From NCBI RefSeq assembly GCF_014839805.1, contig NC_051116.1, positions 8,165,556-8,229,555 on the forward strand: a DNA stretch of 64,000 nt. Reading direction: 5' to 3'. A program made the translations under genes and the position numbers. The notes under the pieces are model-generated. The model was not told where the DNA came from, ran no database searches, and saw only the letters and a list, made by a program, of their open reading frames with translations. This document shows positions 54,868 to 63,867 of the stretch, piece by piece (the first letter of the stretch is position 1; the number at the start of each line of letters is the position of its first letter). The stretch comes from Manduca sexta. Lineage: Eukaryota > Arthropoda > Insecta > Lepidoptera > Sphingidae.

Positions 54868-55110
54868 TAAAATAATAATAATAAATAAAATAATAAATTG
54901 CTTTTTTCATCACGTAGGCGAACATAGTTGCACTTATAATAAGTCAAGGTACATGAGAATATTTAATTATTACTTAATTAAATTAGCTTATAAACAAAGA
55001 CAATTTATATTGCAAATAAAATAAATGAAAAATATTGTAAACAAAGAAACCAGCTCGGGCTGGCAGAAAAGAAGAGAAGAGAAGAGAAAGAATAATCTAA
55101 TCCAGTACAA
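54868..55110 (-). mobile_element. LINE 3' end, inverted
   Basis: The inverse of 15365-15560: ATCACGTAGGCGAACATAGT, AAGTCAAGGTACATGAGAAT, ACCAGCTCGGGCTGGCAGAA, followed by an AGAAGAGAAGAGAAG tract. Confidence 0.65.
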
Positions 55111-55485
55111 GGCCTATCTTTGTGAAATAAAAAATAATTTAGTTCAGAATTAGCGTTTTCTTTTAACAAATCTTTATACATTTATAAACTTTGGAAACAA
55201 TTTCTCTCATTGTAGAAAATGCATGCATTTTTATATTTGCAAATAAAATTACCACATCTACCTAAAATTGGTTTAATCTTCAAGCAACATACAGCCAATT
55301 AAAATATGTTATTATTGATAAGTGCGTCGGCCTAATTACGTCAATTTAATTTGGTATGACTTCGCATCAATCATCGGTAATTGGAATTCTTCCAAAATAT
55401 TAAACAAAATTCATATATATAAAATTGTAGGTATGTATGTACAGTACTTATTAGTAAATATAATTTATTGAGTTATAGAAAAACT
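55111..55485. other. Gene-free AT-rich stretch
   Basis: I recognise nothing here. Confidence 0.35.
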
Positions 55486-55830
55486 CTAAGCGGCGATAGC
55501 CTAGTTGGGTGTGGAACGGACTGCCAAGACGAATGTCCGTTGGTTCAAATCAAGGGCACACACTTCTGACTTTTCTAAAAAAAAATCATATGTGTATTCT
55601 TTGTGAATTTATCGTTCGCTTTAACGGTGAAGGAAAACATCGTGAGGAAACCTGCACATCTGAGAAGTTCTCTATAGGAATTTCGAAGGTGTGTGGAGTC
55701 TACCAATAGGCACTAGGCCAGCGTGGTGGACTAAGGCCTAATCCCTCTCAGTAGTAGAGGAGGCCCGTGCTCAGCAGTGGGCAAGTATATAATACAGGGC
55801 TGATATTATTATTATTATTATATAGAAAAG
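55486..55830 (+). mobile_element. SINE-A, full length
   Basis: AGCGGCGATAGCCTAGTTGG to CAGGGCTGATATTATTATTA, a little-diverged copy. The B box is GGTTCAAATC with two bases lost after it. Confidence 0.92.
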
Positions 55831-55951
55831 AATAGACAAATCAGCGACATTTCCCCTTCCTCGTTACTCCCAAAGGAGTAAGCAGTGGCTAGCAAACCCT
55901 TTAGGCACGACTAATTCCTCACTTATTGCGATAGGACGGAAAAAACCGTCA

Positions 55952-56131
55952 TTCCACAGCAGTGGCGAAGCGTCTATACAACCCGATTCCAACCGGCTTC
56001 CCTTTTACATTTATTAACGTTGGTCTTAGTTTTTGTTTTCTGTTAAATTGGCTGGGATATGGTAACTAAGGCATGTTTGTTTGCCTCGGGTTACCGTTTA
56101 AAAAATGTTAGCCTTCGCCGCTGTTCCTCAG
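55952..56131. mobile_element. hAT-type MITE (164 bp) with 8-bp target duplication
   Basis: Body 55960-56123, ends CAGTGGCGAAG and CTTCGCCGCTG. The flanks are TTCCACAG and TTCCTCAG, an 8-bp duplication with one difference. Same family as 5223-5387. A SINE-A scrap (TCTATAAGGATTTCGAAGGT) follows at 56134-56170. Confidence 0.82.
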
Positions 56132-56395
56132 GTTTCTATAAGGATTTCGAAGGTATATAAAGTCTACCAACCCTTACTAAGTCTACGTGCTGGAATTAGC
56201 TTTAAAACCTTCCATTAATGCAGGCCTAACAGCGGGAGAGTATTATACAAGGCTGGTAAGGTCTAGGGGTGGATGCGCACGAGGTCTTAGACACATCTGC
56301 CTGAGGAAGCCCGCAGCCGTTCCTAATGCGCCGAAGAGCATCATCGCGGAGTTTAAGTTGGAATGTCGTGCGTTATATAGAGGGCTGGTAACGTC

Positions 56396-56673
56396 TAACC
56401 CCCTTATTCATAGACGTTATTTATCTAAGGACGGAGCATTGCTGTGATAACAAGTCTGTTTTTCAGTGCCGACGGCATGGCAGCCTTCGCAGTGCGTAGA
56501 CTTAGGGCCGTTGTGATTGGCTAATATTAAGATACAACTTTAATCTAGTTAGCTGTCAGATAAACAAAGCTGAACAAACAGCAAGCTGTCAGGTAAACAA
56601 AGCTGAGAAACAGACTTGTTATCACAGCAATGCTCCATCCTTAGATAAATAACGTCTATGAATAAGGGGGTAA
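56396..56673. mobile_element. Harbinger-like MITE (272 bp) with TAA target duplication
   Basis: Body 56399-56670 has terminal inverted repeats of about 67 bp beginning CCCCCTTATTCATAGACGTT, flanked by TAA at 56396-56398 and 56671-56673. A 3-bp TWA duplication is characteristic of PIF/Harbinger. No transposase is present. An interior direct repeat CAAACAAAGCTGA-like (AGCTGTCAG.TAAACAAAGC twice) lies near the right arm. Confidence 0.78.
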
Positions 56674-56817
56674 GATTGCGCACAATGCCGCGTTACCAAC
56701 TATAACTTCGTTAATGAAGTCATTTGGCAAATGGCATGGCAGAGGTCGCAGTGACCGCTTCCCTTTCTAATGGACTGGTTACCGTGAGATAATAAACGAT
56801 TTAATAATGGGAATGCT

Positions 56818-56970
56818 GTATAAATATATAAGGTGAAGTGTTTGTTTGAATGCGTTAATCTCAAGAGTTACTGGTTCGAATTGAATTTTAGTGTTGGATA
56901 GTCCATTTATTTATGAAGGCTATAGGCTATGTAACATCACGCTATAACCAAAAGGAGTGGAGCATCAATA
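56818..56970 (+). mobile_element. Helitron-like element, truncated
   Basis: ATATATAAGGTGAAGTGTTT, GTTGGATAGTCCATTTAT and AACATCACGCTATAACC. The CTAG end is missing. Confidence 0.45.
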
Positions 56971-57079
56971 AGAAAATGGTAACAATGGGGAAAATTATTC
57001 CTTTCTAGAGATTCCGTTGTGTGCGTTGCGTAAACGGTTAAAATGATGCAACAAATATGTAGGACGGAATTTATCACCT

Positions 57080-57278
57080 TAAAAAATATATTATAAAACA
57101 AATTTCCCCGCCGCTTCTGTCTGTCAGTCTGAACGCGATAAACTCAAAAACTAGCCAACGAATTTCGATGAAATTGCTATGGAGTTAGTTGGAAAGTTGA
57201 GACCTAGGGAAGAATATAGGCTACCTTCTATCCCGGGCAAATCTATCAGGCGGACGAAACCGCGAGCAAAAGCTATGT
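57080..57278 (+). mobile_element. Helitron-like element, 3' part
   Basis: ACGCGATAAACTCAAAAACT, TATCCCGGGCAAATCTATCA and GCGGACGAAACCGCGAGCAA AAGCTA, close to the CTAG-type end. Confidence 0.45.
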
Positions 57279-57369
57279 TGAATAATAGAGCAAGATGGAT
57301 GAGGGGCTTTGTTGCCCACATTTAATAGCCCTGAGGAGAAACTAGTGTTGTTATACTTTCATAGTAAAT

Positions 57370-57575
57370 TACCACACTGTACCTGATATTAAACAGAGCG
57401 GGGTTCAGGTAGAAAGTTGACCGACGAGAGATGATCTCGTCGACAGTCGACACAATTATGCCGGCCTGTATACATACACAAACTGATACCGGAACGTGAC
57501 AAACTCATTTAAGTCACGGGTTTAACACGTTGTGTACGGTGGTCGCTATCACCGCGGATACAAATATCCTACTAG
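57370..57575 (+). repeat. Repeat D
   Basis: ACTGTACCTGATATTAAACA, GACAGTCGACACAATTATGC, CACGGGTTTAACACGTTGTG and GGTCGCTATCACCGCGGATA. Confidence 0.75.
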
Positions 57576-57582
57576 TTGAAGG

Positions 57583-57808
57583 CGCATCATCATCATCATC
57601 ATCATATCAGCCACAGGAAGTCCACTGCTGAACATAGGCCTCCCCCAAGGATCTCCACGTCGACCTGTTGGAAGCGGCCTGCATCCAGCGACTTCCTGCG
57701 ACCCTAGCCAGGTCGTCCGTCCACCTTGTAGGCGGGCGTCCGACCTTTCGTTTGCCTGTACGTGGCCTCCACTCTAGAACCTTTCGACCCCAACGGTCAT
57801 CGGTTGAA
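57583..57808 (-). pseudogene. RTE-like LINE, ORF2 C-terminal remnant
   Basis: After a (TGA)n tail at 57585-57605, the minus strand encodes pieces of KVLEWRPRTGKRKVGRPPT-like, RWTDDLARVAGRRW and PMFSSGL/AYVQQW-type sequence. The RP.TGKR..GRP..RWTDDL block is diagnostic of insect RTE-like ORF2 ends. It is 5'-truncated. Confidence 0.72.
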
Positions 57809-58257
57809 GGCGCAACTAATCAATTTTTAATGTGTTTTCCATCCCATCGTCATATTGATTTTAAATTCCTGTCTCCGGGCCCATGCTAAAAAGAAAACCT
57901 ACTTTACCTGCTCCATGTGACAATACAGTAGTGAGATCAACTACCTATCGAAAGAGTTCATTCATAAGGTGGTCCCCTCAGCAATACGGCGTTCAACCGT
58001 AACATAAAAACCATGATAAAATCCGCAAAATAGTTTTATTTTATATAGATGAGTACTGCAAAAAATAAAATTTATGGATACATGTAAATAATAATTTAAT
58101 TCAACGGAATTTCGATTACTAAACAATTATTATTTAAAAACAAAATGACGATTAAACCGTCAAAATTCCCGCCATAACTTAATTAAAACATTGGTAAACT
58201 GGCAAAGGAAATACAGTCCATACAGCCTGTCCTTTAACATTTCTGAATTGAACTTAC
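57809..58257. other. Gene-free stretch
   Basis: A short PLE terminal scrap (ACCATGATAAAATCCGCAAA) lies at 58008-58040. Nothing else was recognised. Confidence 0.4.
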
Positions 58258-58440
58258 CAGGGGCCTTATTCTCTATCCCGCACGTTATTTTAACAGTGCG
58301 TAACAAGCACGTAACACAACGCATCATGTTTAGGACTATAGAAATTTGGCTTACAGAATACCATTCCACGCACATTTCTCGAAGATAACATGACACGGCC
58401 GCGTTACGCGTTTACACTATCATACAGAATAAGGGCCCTG
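58258..58440. mobile_element. MITE (183 bp) with CAGGGGCC / GGGCCCTG ends
   Basis: The inverted ends CAGGGGCCTTATTCTCTAT and (inverse) CAGGGCCCTTATTCTGTATG are followed by GCACGT/ACGCGTAAC-type segments. No target duplication was identified, so the superfamily is open. Opposed short frames inside are fortuitous. Confidence 0.6.
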
Positions 58441-59275
58441 AGCAGTTACAATAACAAAGGTGTGGCAGATTTAAAGTTAATCGAGTACGTCAATCCATTT
58501 TGTTATAGGTCTTCTTGGGCGTGGTTTTAGGATGCATTCAAACGATAAATAATTCAATCATAATTGTATAGCAATTTTTCTTGGATTTCTTGGTGACAAT
58601 GAGTTCTAAAACTTTCTTAAAGCAGAATTCAAGCCGCCATTTTTATAACAACGATAGAAAAAAGTTAGTTTATTTCTACAATATATGACATATTTAAGTA
58701 GTTTTTTTTTTTAAAAAGACCGAATCTATGTTTTTCTTAAAAATTATCCTTCCCGTAACGCATGTCATTTGCTCGGGAATGCGCGGCGCCTTAAATTTAC
58801 CAAAGGAGGAGATGGTAGGTGTTTCACATTTATAAACATCTAGACAATCATCTTTACCAAAAGAATTACAAGTGTAAGGAACAATAAGGAAGTTGGGAAG
58901 TACTTTTTGGAATTTCCACAACGTCAGTACCTACATGAGACGTAATCATGAATTTAAAATTAAATGCATATTGATTCCATTGAAAAAAGGAATTTCAAAA
59001 CGGCTTTTCACGCCAGTGTTGCTATAGTAGCGCTCCAGTTAACATCGGCTTTACTATTTGCAAAATAATGCAGTTTATAATTTGCATTTCAGTTACCAAA
59101 TATATCCGATTAGAATTTGCTCGCGGTATCGTCCGCATTAACGCCCCTTTACGGGAAAAAATGTAGCCTTTATTCAGAGGTATTGCTTCCTATTCGTTAA
59201 AGAAATTCCAAAATGTAATTTAGATTTACTACAAATATGCAACAATATTTGTTTTCAATATTCAGATATATTGAT
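58441..59275. other. Gene-free stretch with one unassigned minus-strand frame
   Basis: At 58694-58921 a 75-codon frame reads with four cysteines in its middle (YTCNSFGKDDCLDVYKCETP, ...EQMTCVTG). I do not recognise it; no splice context or second exon supports it. It could be an old exon, a transposon piece or chance. Confidence 0.35.
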
Positions 59276-59547
59276 GGCTCCTAAGTAAACAATCGTATCT
59301 GGAAAAACAACGATATTCCCTTTTTAGCGTTTCATTATCAAGGCACTGTTTACTACCAAACCCATTTAATTGAAAAGATAATAAATAAAAAAAAAACATC
59401 TACCTAATTATTTTTATGTTTGTCAAAAAAAAACTTCATTAAAAATGACGTACCTATTTCTTTAAAAATGGTAGTAAACAGTACCTAGATAATGAAACAT
59501 AAAAAAAGTGAATATCGAATTCAGACACGTTAGTTTACTTAGGAGCC
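59276..59547. mobile_element. Foldback element (272 bp) with ~80-bp imperfect inverted arms
   Basis: Arms 59276-59358 and 59469-59547 begin and end GGCTCCTAAGTAAAC / GTTTACTTAGGAGCC and also share GTTTCATTATC and GTTTACTACCA segments. The AT-rich centre is about 110 bp. It resembles a MITE of unknown superfamily. Confidence 0.7.
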
Positions 59548-59806
59548 TGGTATCTGGTATTTCTATTGAGAAATGGTCCTCTTTCCAGATGTTATGATGT
59601 TATATCAAGGGCGCTAGCAGTATGCGAAGAAAGGATCGTCAATGGCTCCCAAGGTGACGCTCACATTCAGAGCTGTGCAGCACAGGGGAACTATGGAGTG
59701 GGTTTATTAAAAAAAACATTCACGTCGAATTGACAACCTCCTCTTTTTTTGGAGTTTGTTAAAAAAGTCGTAACTTACTGAACTCTAATCTAAAAGTTTG
59801 TAATGA

Positions 59807-59940
59807 TGTTTGGATATTTGTTAGAAGTAAATGTAGATACCACTAAATGGATTTGGATGAAGTGTTTAACATAAAGATACACCATAATATTTTGTATACT
59901 TACATATAAAAGGCTAATTTATTACAGAAAATGATAATAC
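59807..59940 (+). mobile_element. Helitron-like body fragment
   Basis: TTTGGATATTTGTTAGAAGT and GGATTTGGATGAAGTG match 27745-27830 and 32945-33030. Confidence 0.4.
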
Positions 59941-60541
59941 AGTCAGACCTTTTATTTTGGTTCGTAGATGTTATTAAGTACTTACTACGCACATGAGAAA
60001 ATCTGAAAAATCAACATTGTAATATTACGTGAAAAAGATATTGCGTCGTTTATTCAATTAATGAAATATTTTGAATCTAGCGTACCAAAAATATTCATTA
60101 ATTATATACTCCACAGTTTTGTTGTCCACAAAGCGCGGCGGCTCGCGTCTGACCGGGTAACATTTGACGAAAGGTTAAGTTTAAACGGCGCTCAGTTACA
60201 CCTAACTGCGAGCGGCAGAGCACACGGGGGCATGTAACTTGGTTAGTAACATGGTTTAACTGTCTAATTAGTTGTCTGAGATTAATAAAATATGTGACAA
60301 ACATTCTCGTGCTTTTTATTCCCGTATTTATTTATTTATTTACATATAAACTTAAATGTATAAAGCCGGAATGAATGCTGAAGGCTTTGTCTACCAGTTA
60401 ACTTTTGGGAGATGCAGATGAAACTATATAGGTAGGTATAATAAATAATAATATGATACAATATGTAAAGAAAATAATGGACCATAAATATAAAAGTAAT
60501 CACACGAACATACTAAACACACATAATCAACTAATAATATG
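59941..60541. other. Gene-free stretch with a GC-richer island
   Basis: 60115-60240 is GC-richer (CACAAAGCGCGGCGGCTCGC) and spans a 68-codon antisense frame without known motifs. Otherwise AT-rich. Confidence 0.35.
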
Positions 60542-60725
60542 TAAAATACCAGTGGCGAAAGGTGAAATTTTCCGTAAAGGAACCCGACACAACATTTTAT
60601 AGGCACTAATATGCATAAATGCGCCCTGCAAATCATTTTGTTGATAATTAGATTCTACATAAATTCTAAAGTAAGAAAAGTCGGTAGGAATTGGGTTATA
60701 TGGACCCTTTGCTACTGTAAAATAC
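60542..60725. mobile_element. hAT-type MITE (168 bp) with 8-bp target duplication
   Basis: Body 60550-60717, flanked by TAAAATAC at 60542-60549 and 60718-60725. It is inverted relative to 5223-5387. Confidence 0.85.
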
Positions 60726-60754
60726 ATATAAATACAGTATATGTATAACTACAT

Positions 60755-60832
60755 ATCGTAGGCAGAAGCGCATGTTTTTGCACCCACTTTTCACCATGCC
60801 TATTCCGTCCCATGATGTCATAAGGGCAAAAT
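60755..60832 (-). mobile_element. SINE-C tail fragment
   Basis: GGCAGAAGCGCATG, CACCCACTTTTCACCATG and TTCCGTCCCATGATGTCATA. Confidence 0.55.
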
Positions 60833-60885
60833 ATTCGTGAATAAGTTACTGCACATTTTGCATACAAAATTGAGTACACATACAT

Positions 60886-61150
60886 GGTCAATTTGACATT
60901 GCTTTACTAAATGAAACCACATATTTATCTTCTTGAAAATAACACTTTACAAAAAGTTACTCGAACCGTAGATGTAAAATAAAAAAGTGCAAGTTTCGAA
61001 CAAAATAAATATTAATAAACAGTAATTTTAAAAAATTAAACGCGTTAATCCCATTACTGCTACACTAAGAGAATTCGTTGCAGAGGCAAAATCACTCTTG
61101 CATTCAGAAATGCATTCACATACAGGCCATATTAGTACTAAACCTAAAAA
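60886..61150. mobile_element. MITE family M, copy 3, right end lost
   Basis: GGTCAATTTGACATTGCTTT, AATGAAACCACATATTTATC and GTGCAAGTTTCGAACAAAAT match the first two thirds of 19177-19575; the right terminal repeat is absent. Confidence 0.65.
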
Positions 61151-62191
61151 TTTAAGACACCATACTTACAATTATTTAAATCTCATTAATTTTTCATCTC
61201 AGTAATTCATCTAAGTACATTAAAGAAAATCTCACGAATTGAAAATTTCACCCTTTTTTTGGAAGTCGGTTAAAAAGGACTGATTTTACTCAGCTTTTCA
61301 TGTACGCTTTTACTTGATTCGAAGAATATTAATGATTGTTTATATATGCCTGTAGGTATATATAGCAAGAGTTTTTCAATATATTTAATAATTGCTTATG
61401 GTAAGCCCTTATTTAGGGAGGCCTATGTTCAGCAATGGAATATTTTTTTAGAGATTTGAAGAAGGATAAAGATCGAAAAAGATTTATTGCTGACACAAAA
61501 CATAGTATTAACTGTGTTCTAAAATAAAATACGAATGAATTAAATTTTGAAGCATTATTTATGAAGAGATTTTTCTTACAACTATGATTAATTTTTTTAT
61601 AAAATGTTCAAACGTTATTTATGGAGGTAAATTCAAACAATGTTAATTTAGACATTAAATAGAATGGAAGTATAGAATATTTTATAATAATAAAAATTGA
61701 TAAAAATAGATAATCAGCACGCTTTCGCGTATTTGTCTTTGGTTTTGAAATTAAAATACTAAAATATCATAATAAACATTTAATAAAAGGAGATCATCAG
61801 TATACATAACCTTATACACGTTACACTTACAGCTAAAAACTAAAATATTAACTAAAAACAGTCTGCATAACACAAAATTACTTATTTTCTAAATTAAGTA
61901 CCTAATAATACTATCACACATGGTCTATTTCATTAAAATAAATAAAGAGGTAAATCAATAAATTAACATCTTAAATATGCTTACAAATACATAGGAACAT
62001 TTAATACAATTGTACAGGACTATCGGCGGGTAACATTCTTGGTCGAAATTCGTAGTGGCCATTTTCTGTGAACAAAATAAAATTTTGATTAAATCACCGG
62101 CAGATGGCGTTAAAGTTATAAGTTTCTGCTATTCGTCGCTAGATGGTAATAAAACAAAAAAATATTTCGGTTTATTTTTGTGCTTACCATT
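61151..62191. other. AT-rich gene-free stretch, includes the probable 3' UTR
   Basis: No coding potential is seen. The right part presumably holds the 3' UTR of the IMP-L2-like gene. A short piece at 61250-61280 resembles the GGAAGTCGGTTAAAAAGG end of a widespread lepidopteran repeat. Confidence 0.5.
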
Positions 62192-62326
62192 TTACTGTAG
62201 TGGTTTTGTGGGGTACAAGAAAGTATACACGGACTCCTTTCCGTACATATTTTTCGCCGTGCATGTGTAGGTACCCATGTCGCTCCATCTTAAGTTGGTG
62301 ATGAGAAGATCGCCAGATGGCAGAAC
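62192..62326 (-). CDS. ImpL2: IMP-L2-like protein, last coding exon (end of Ig domain 2)
   Basis: This exon encodes 44 residues and a TAA stop at 62192-62194. It begins after a CTACAG acceptor and continues in phase 0 from the previous exon. The reading starts VLPSGDLLITNLRWSDMGTY and then has TCTAKN, the classic DxGxYxC signature of an Ig F strand, and ends near TFLYP. A GDLLI...WSDMGTYTC...FLYP ending is characteristic of insect IMP-L2, a secreted two-Ig protein that binds insulin-like peptides and damps insulin signalling (known for the Drosophila protein). The exon is intact. A minus-strand AATAAA lies only about 16 nt past the stop (62171-62176) and another about 700 nt past it (61483-61488), so the 3' UTR is not delimited. 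Another small two-Ig secreted protein is the main alternative. Confidence 0.85.
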   Translation of the reverse strand, partial: VLPSGDLLITNLRWSDMGTYTCTAKNMYGKESVYTFLYPTKPLQ

Positions 62327-62573
62327 CTGTAGGTCAAGTAATTTGTTAATAGATGGCGTTAAGTGTAACATTACTTAAATTTAAAAAATAGGATATCGTA
62401 TTCATATAATTTATATCGGTTTTTTAAATGCGTCGATTAGTAATGTACATATATTTACTTGCCTTAAGGACAACATAATATATAATATTCGAACACATTT
62501 ATACTACAACTCACACTACTAGATCATTCTACTCTAAAAAATATTAATAAAATAGTGTATATTTTGTTCTCAC
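62327..62573 (-). other. Intron of the IMP-L2-like gene (phase 0)
   Basis: GT-AG intron of 247 bp. It is AT-rich and I see no repeat in it. Confidence 0.75.
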
Positions 62574-62776
62574 CCGAATTCTTCCAGAGTCTCCATAGAT
62601 AACTTCATCATTAGGGTCTTGCCACAAAGCCTGGGATTTGGTGAGGCTGTAAACGCGGCACGGGAGTACGATATCAGTGCCCATGTCTTGGAACACCTCG
62701 TTGAAGAAGGACGTGATGATCGGCTTCGCAGGCTTGAACAGAAGCTTCTGGATGTCCAGCAGTTCCTCATCTTCAT
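62574..62776 (-). CDS. ImpL2: IMP-L2-like protein, exon encoding start of Ig domain 2
   Basis: The exon is 203 bases: two bases complete a codon split by a phase-1 intron, followed by 67 codons. It opens acidic (EDEELLDIQKLLFKPAKPII), matching the linker between the two Ig domains, and then enters Ig domain 2 with IVLPCRVYS (B-strand cysteine) and ALWQD (core tryptophan). It ends GDSGRIR, which runs directly into VLPSGD of the last exon. The acceptor is TTATAG and the donor is GGTGAG. The frame is open with no defects. The downstream intron is 247 bp and the upstream one 454 bp, both typical of compact lepidopteran introns. Confidence 0.85.
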
Positions 62777-63230
62777 CTATAAGTAAAGATTTGTCAATAT
62801 ATAGATAATGATTTATTTCTATAAATTGATTCTATAATTCAATGAATTAAGGATCTGATAATAATAAATTTAATTGCAGCTTCTGATTTGAGGTCTCGAA
62901 TTCGAATTCCGAATCGAGCAAAGTGTTTTGCGCCCTATCATAAAATAAGACGGAAAATTCGTGACAAAAAGCAGTTGCTCTGGTTTCACCACTGCTTACC
63001 TCATTTAGGGATAGGCATGATGTGGCAATTTGAGTAAAGTCCTATTGCTGTGCTGGCTAGTTGATATTTACAGTAACATTAGAGTAAATATTAAAATTTT
63101 AACATAGATTCTCATGAGTAAATTTCAAATTTGGATTTCATTACAAAACCATTTTATACTAAATCATTAAAATCAAACCATTAGATAATAAAAATTGGTG
63201 GACCATATATGGTAATTTTACCCAACTCAC
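62777..63230 (-). other. Intron of the IMP-L2-like gene (phase 1) holding an old SINE-C remnant
   Basis: GT-AG intron of 454 bp. At about 62875-63025, in plus orientation, it contains a degenerate SINE-C: a B-box-like segment, a GCCCTATCA motif, and the GGTTTCACC...TGCTTACCTC...GGGATAGGCATGATGTG tail region in altered form. Confidence 0.6.
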
Positions 63231-63396
63231 CATTCTCATTGTAAACTGTGGTGGTAGAAGTGGTACGTTTGAGTCCTGCAGTAGCTACGCACGTGTATTC
63301 ATCGCCATTGGAGGGTGCGGTAAGAATCAGCTTGCTGGTGAGACGCGCCAAGCTCGTCGGGTGAGCCGGCATTATCTCGTTAGTTTCCTCCTCAAA
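63231..63396 (-). CDS. ImpL2: IMP-L2-like protein, exon encoding second half of Ig domain 1
   Basis: The exon has 55 codons plus one base that joins the next exon in phase 1 to make an Asp codon (N-D-E-D across the junction). It starts FEEETNEIMPAHPTSLARLT and carries GDEYTCVATAG, the F-strand cysteine of Ig domain 1. The acceptor is TTCCAG and the donor is GGTGAGT. The exon is fully open and shows no damage, which contrasts with the exon immediately upstream. This second Ig cysteine pairs with the ECP cysteine encoded upstream. Confidence 0.85.
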
Positions 63397-63634
63397 CTGG
63401 AATTATATTGTTACTCATTAATATTAGATACCTTCGTCTTGCAGTAGCGTATGTATAGGGTATGGTCTGGTAAGCCAAATCTCACTAGTATGATGATTGC
63501 CCAATATTAAATCCCAAGTTTGAGAACAGACAGACAAGTTAAAAACATGCCAAATCCAATTGCAATATACGTAATACCAATCTCATACCACAGTAGCAGC
63601 AAGGCTAATTTTGAAATTAAAAAGCAATACTCAC

Positions 63635-63812
63635 ATCGTTTAAAGGGTTCTCCGTTCTTCAACCATTCGACCGGAGGGCGCCGGCTTGCCCATGACTGGG
63701 CATTCGATCTCGAGCGTCATGCCGGGAACGTGTCGGATGGTCTCAGGCAATGGTTCTGATATGTGAACGAATTTCCTCAACAAACGCCGTTTGGGAGCTG
63801 GGTTTGGGATCA
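63635..63812 (-). CDS. ImpL2: IMP-L2-like protein, exon encoding start of Ig domain 1, with two frameshifts
   Basis: The exon follows a TTCATTGCAG acceptor and ends at a GTGAGT donor. In the first frame it reads IPNPAPKRRLLRKFVHISEP, then TIRHVPGMTLEIECPVMGKPAP, an Ig B-strand with its cysteine. The frame is then lost: the expected core-tryptophan strand EWLKNGEPF is found only in the next frame, and the final N-D before the splice site only in the third. Each shift is explained by one extra base in a short run: GGG at 63676-63678 and TTT at 63639-63641 on the plus strand. Removing both would give 176 bases, which fits the phases of the neighbouring exons. It is unresolved whether these are assembly errors or a real lesion. 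The exons upstream, including any signal peptide, lie outside the window. Confidence 0.75.
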
Positions 63813-63867
63813 CTGCAATGAAAAAAATCGGTTCAGAGAATAGAACTTGTTAATTAACCATAGGCTT

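Noticed and set aside
60098..60304. GC-richer block as a possible promoter or first exon
   Set aside because: No splice donor, downstream exon or core promoter pattern could be tied to it.
62570..62776. Arg/Ser-rich reading starting MKMRNCWTSR
   Set aside because: It is the wrong frame of an Ig exon. The correct frame fits the splice phases and has the Ig cysteine and tryptophan.
63520..63759. 79-codon plus-strand frame
   Set aside because: Antisense shadow of the first visible IMP-L2-like exon.
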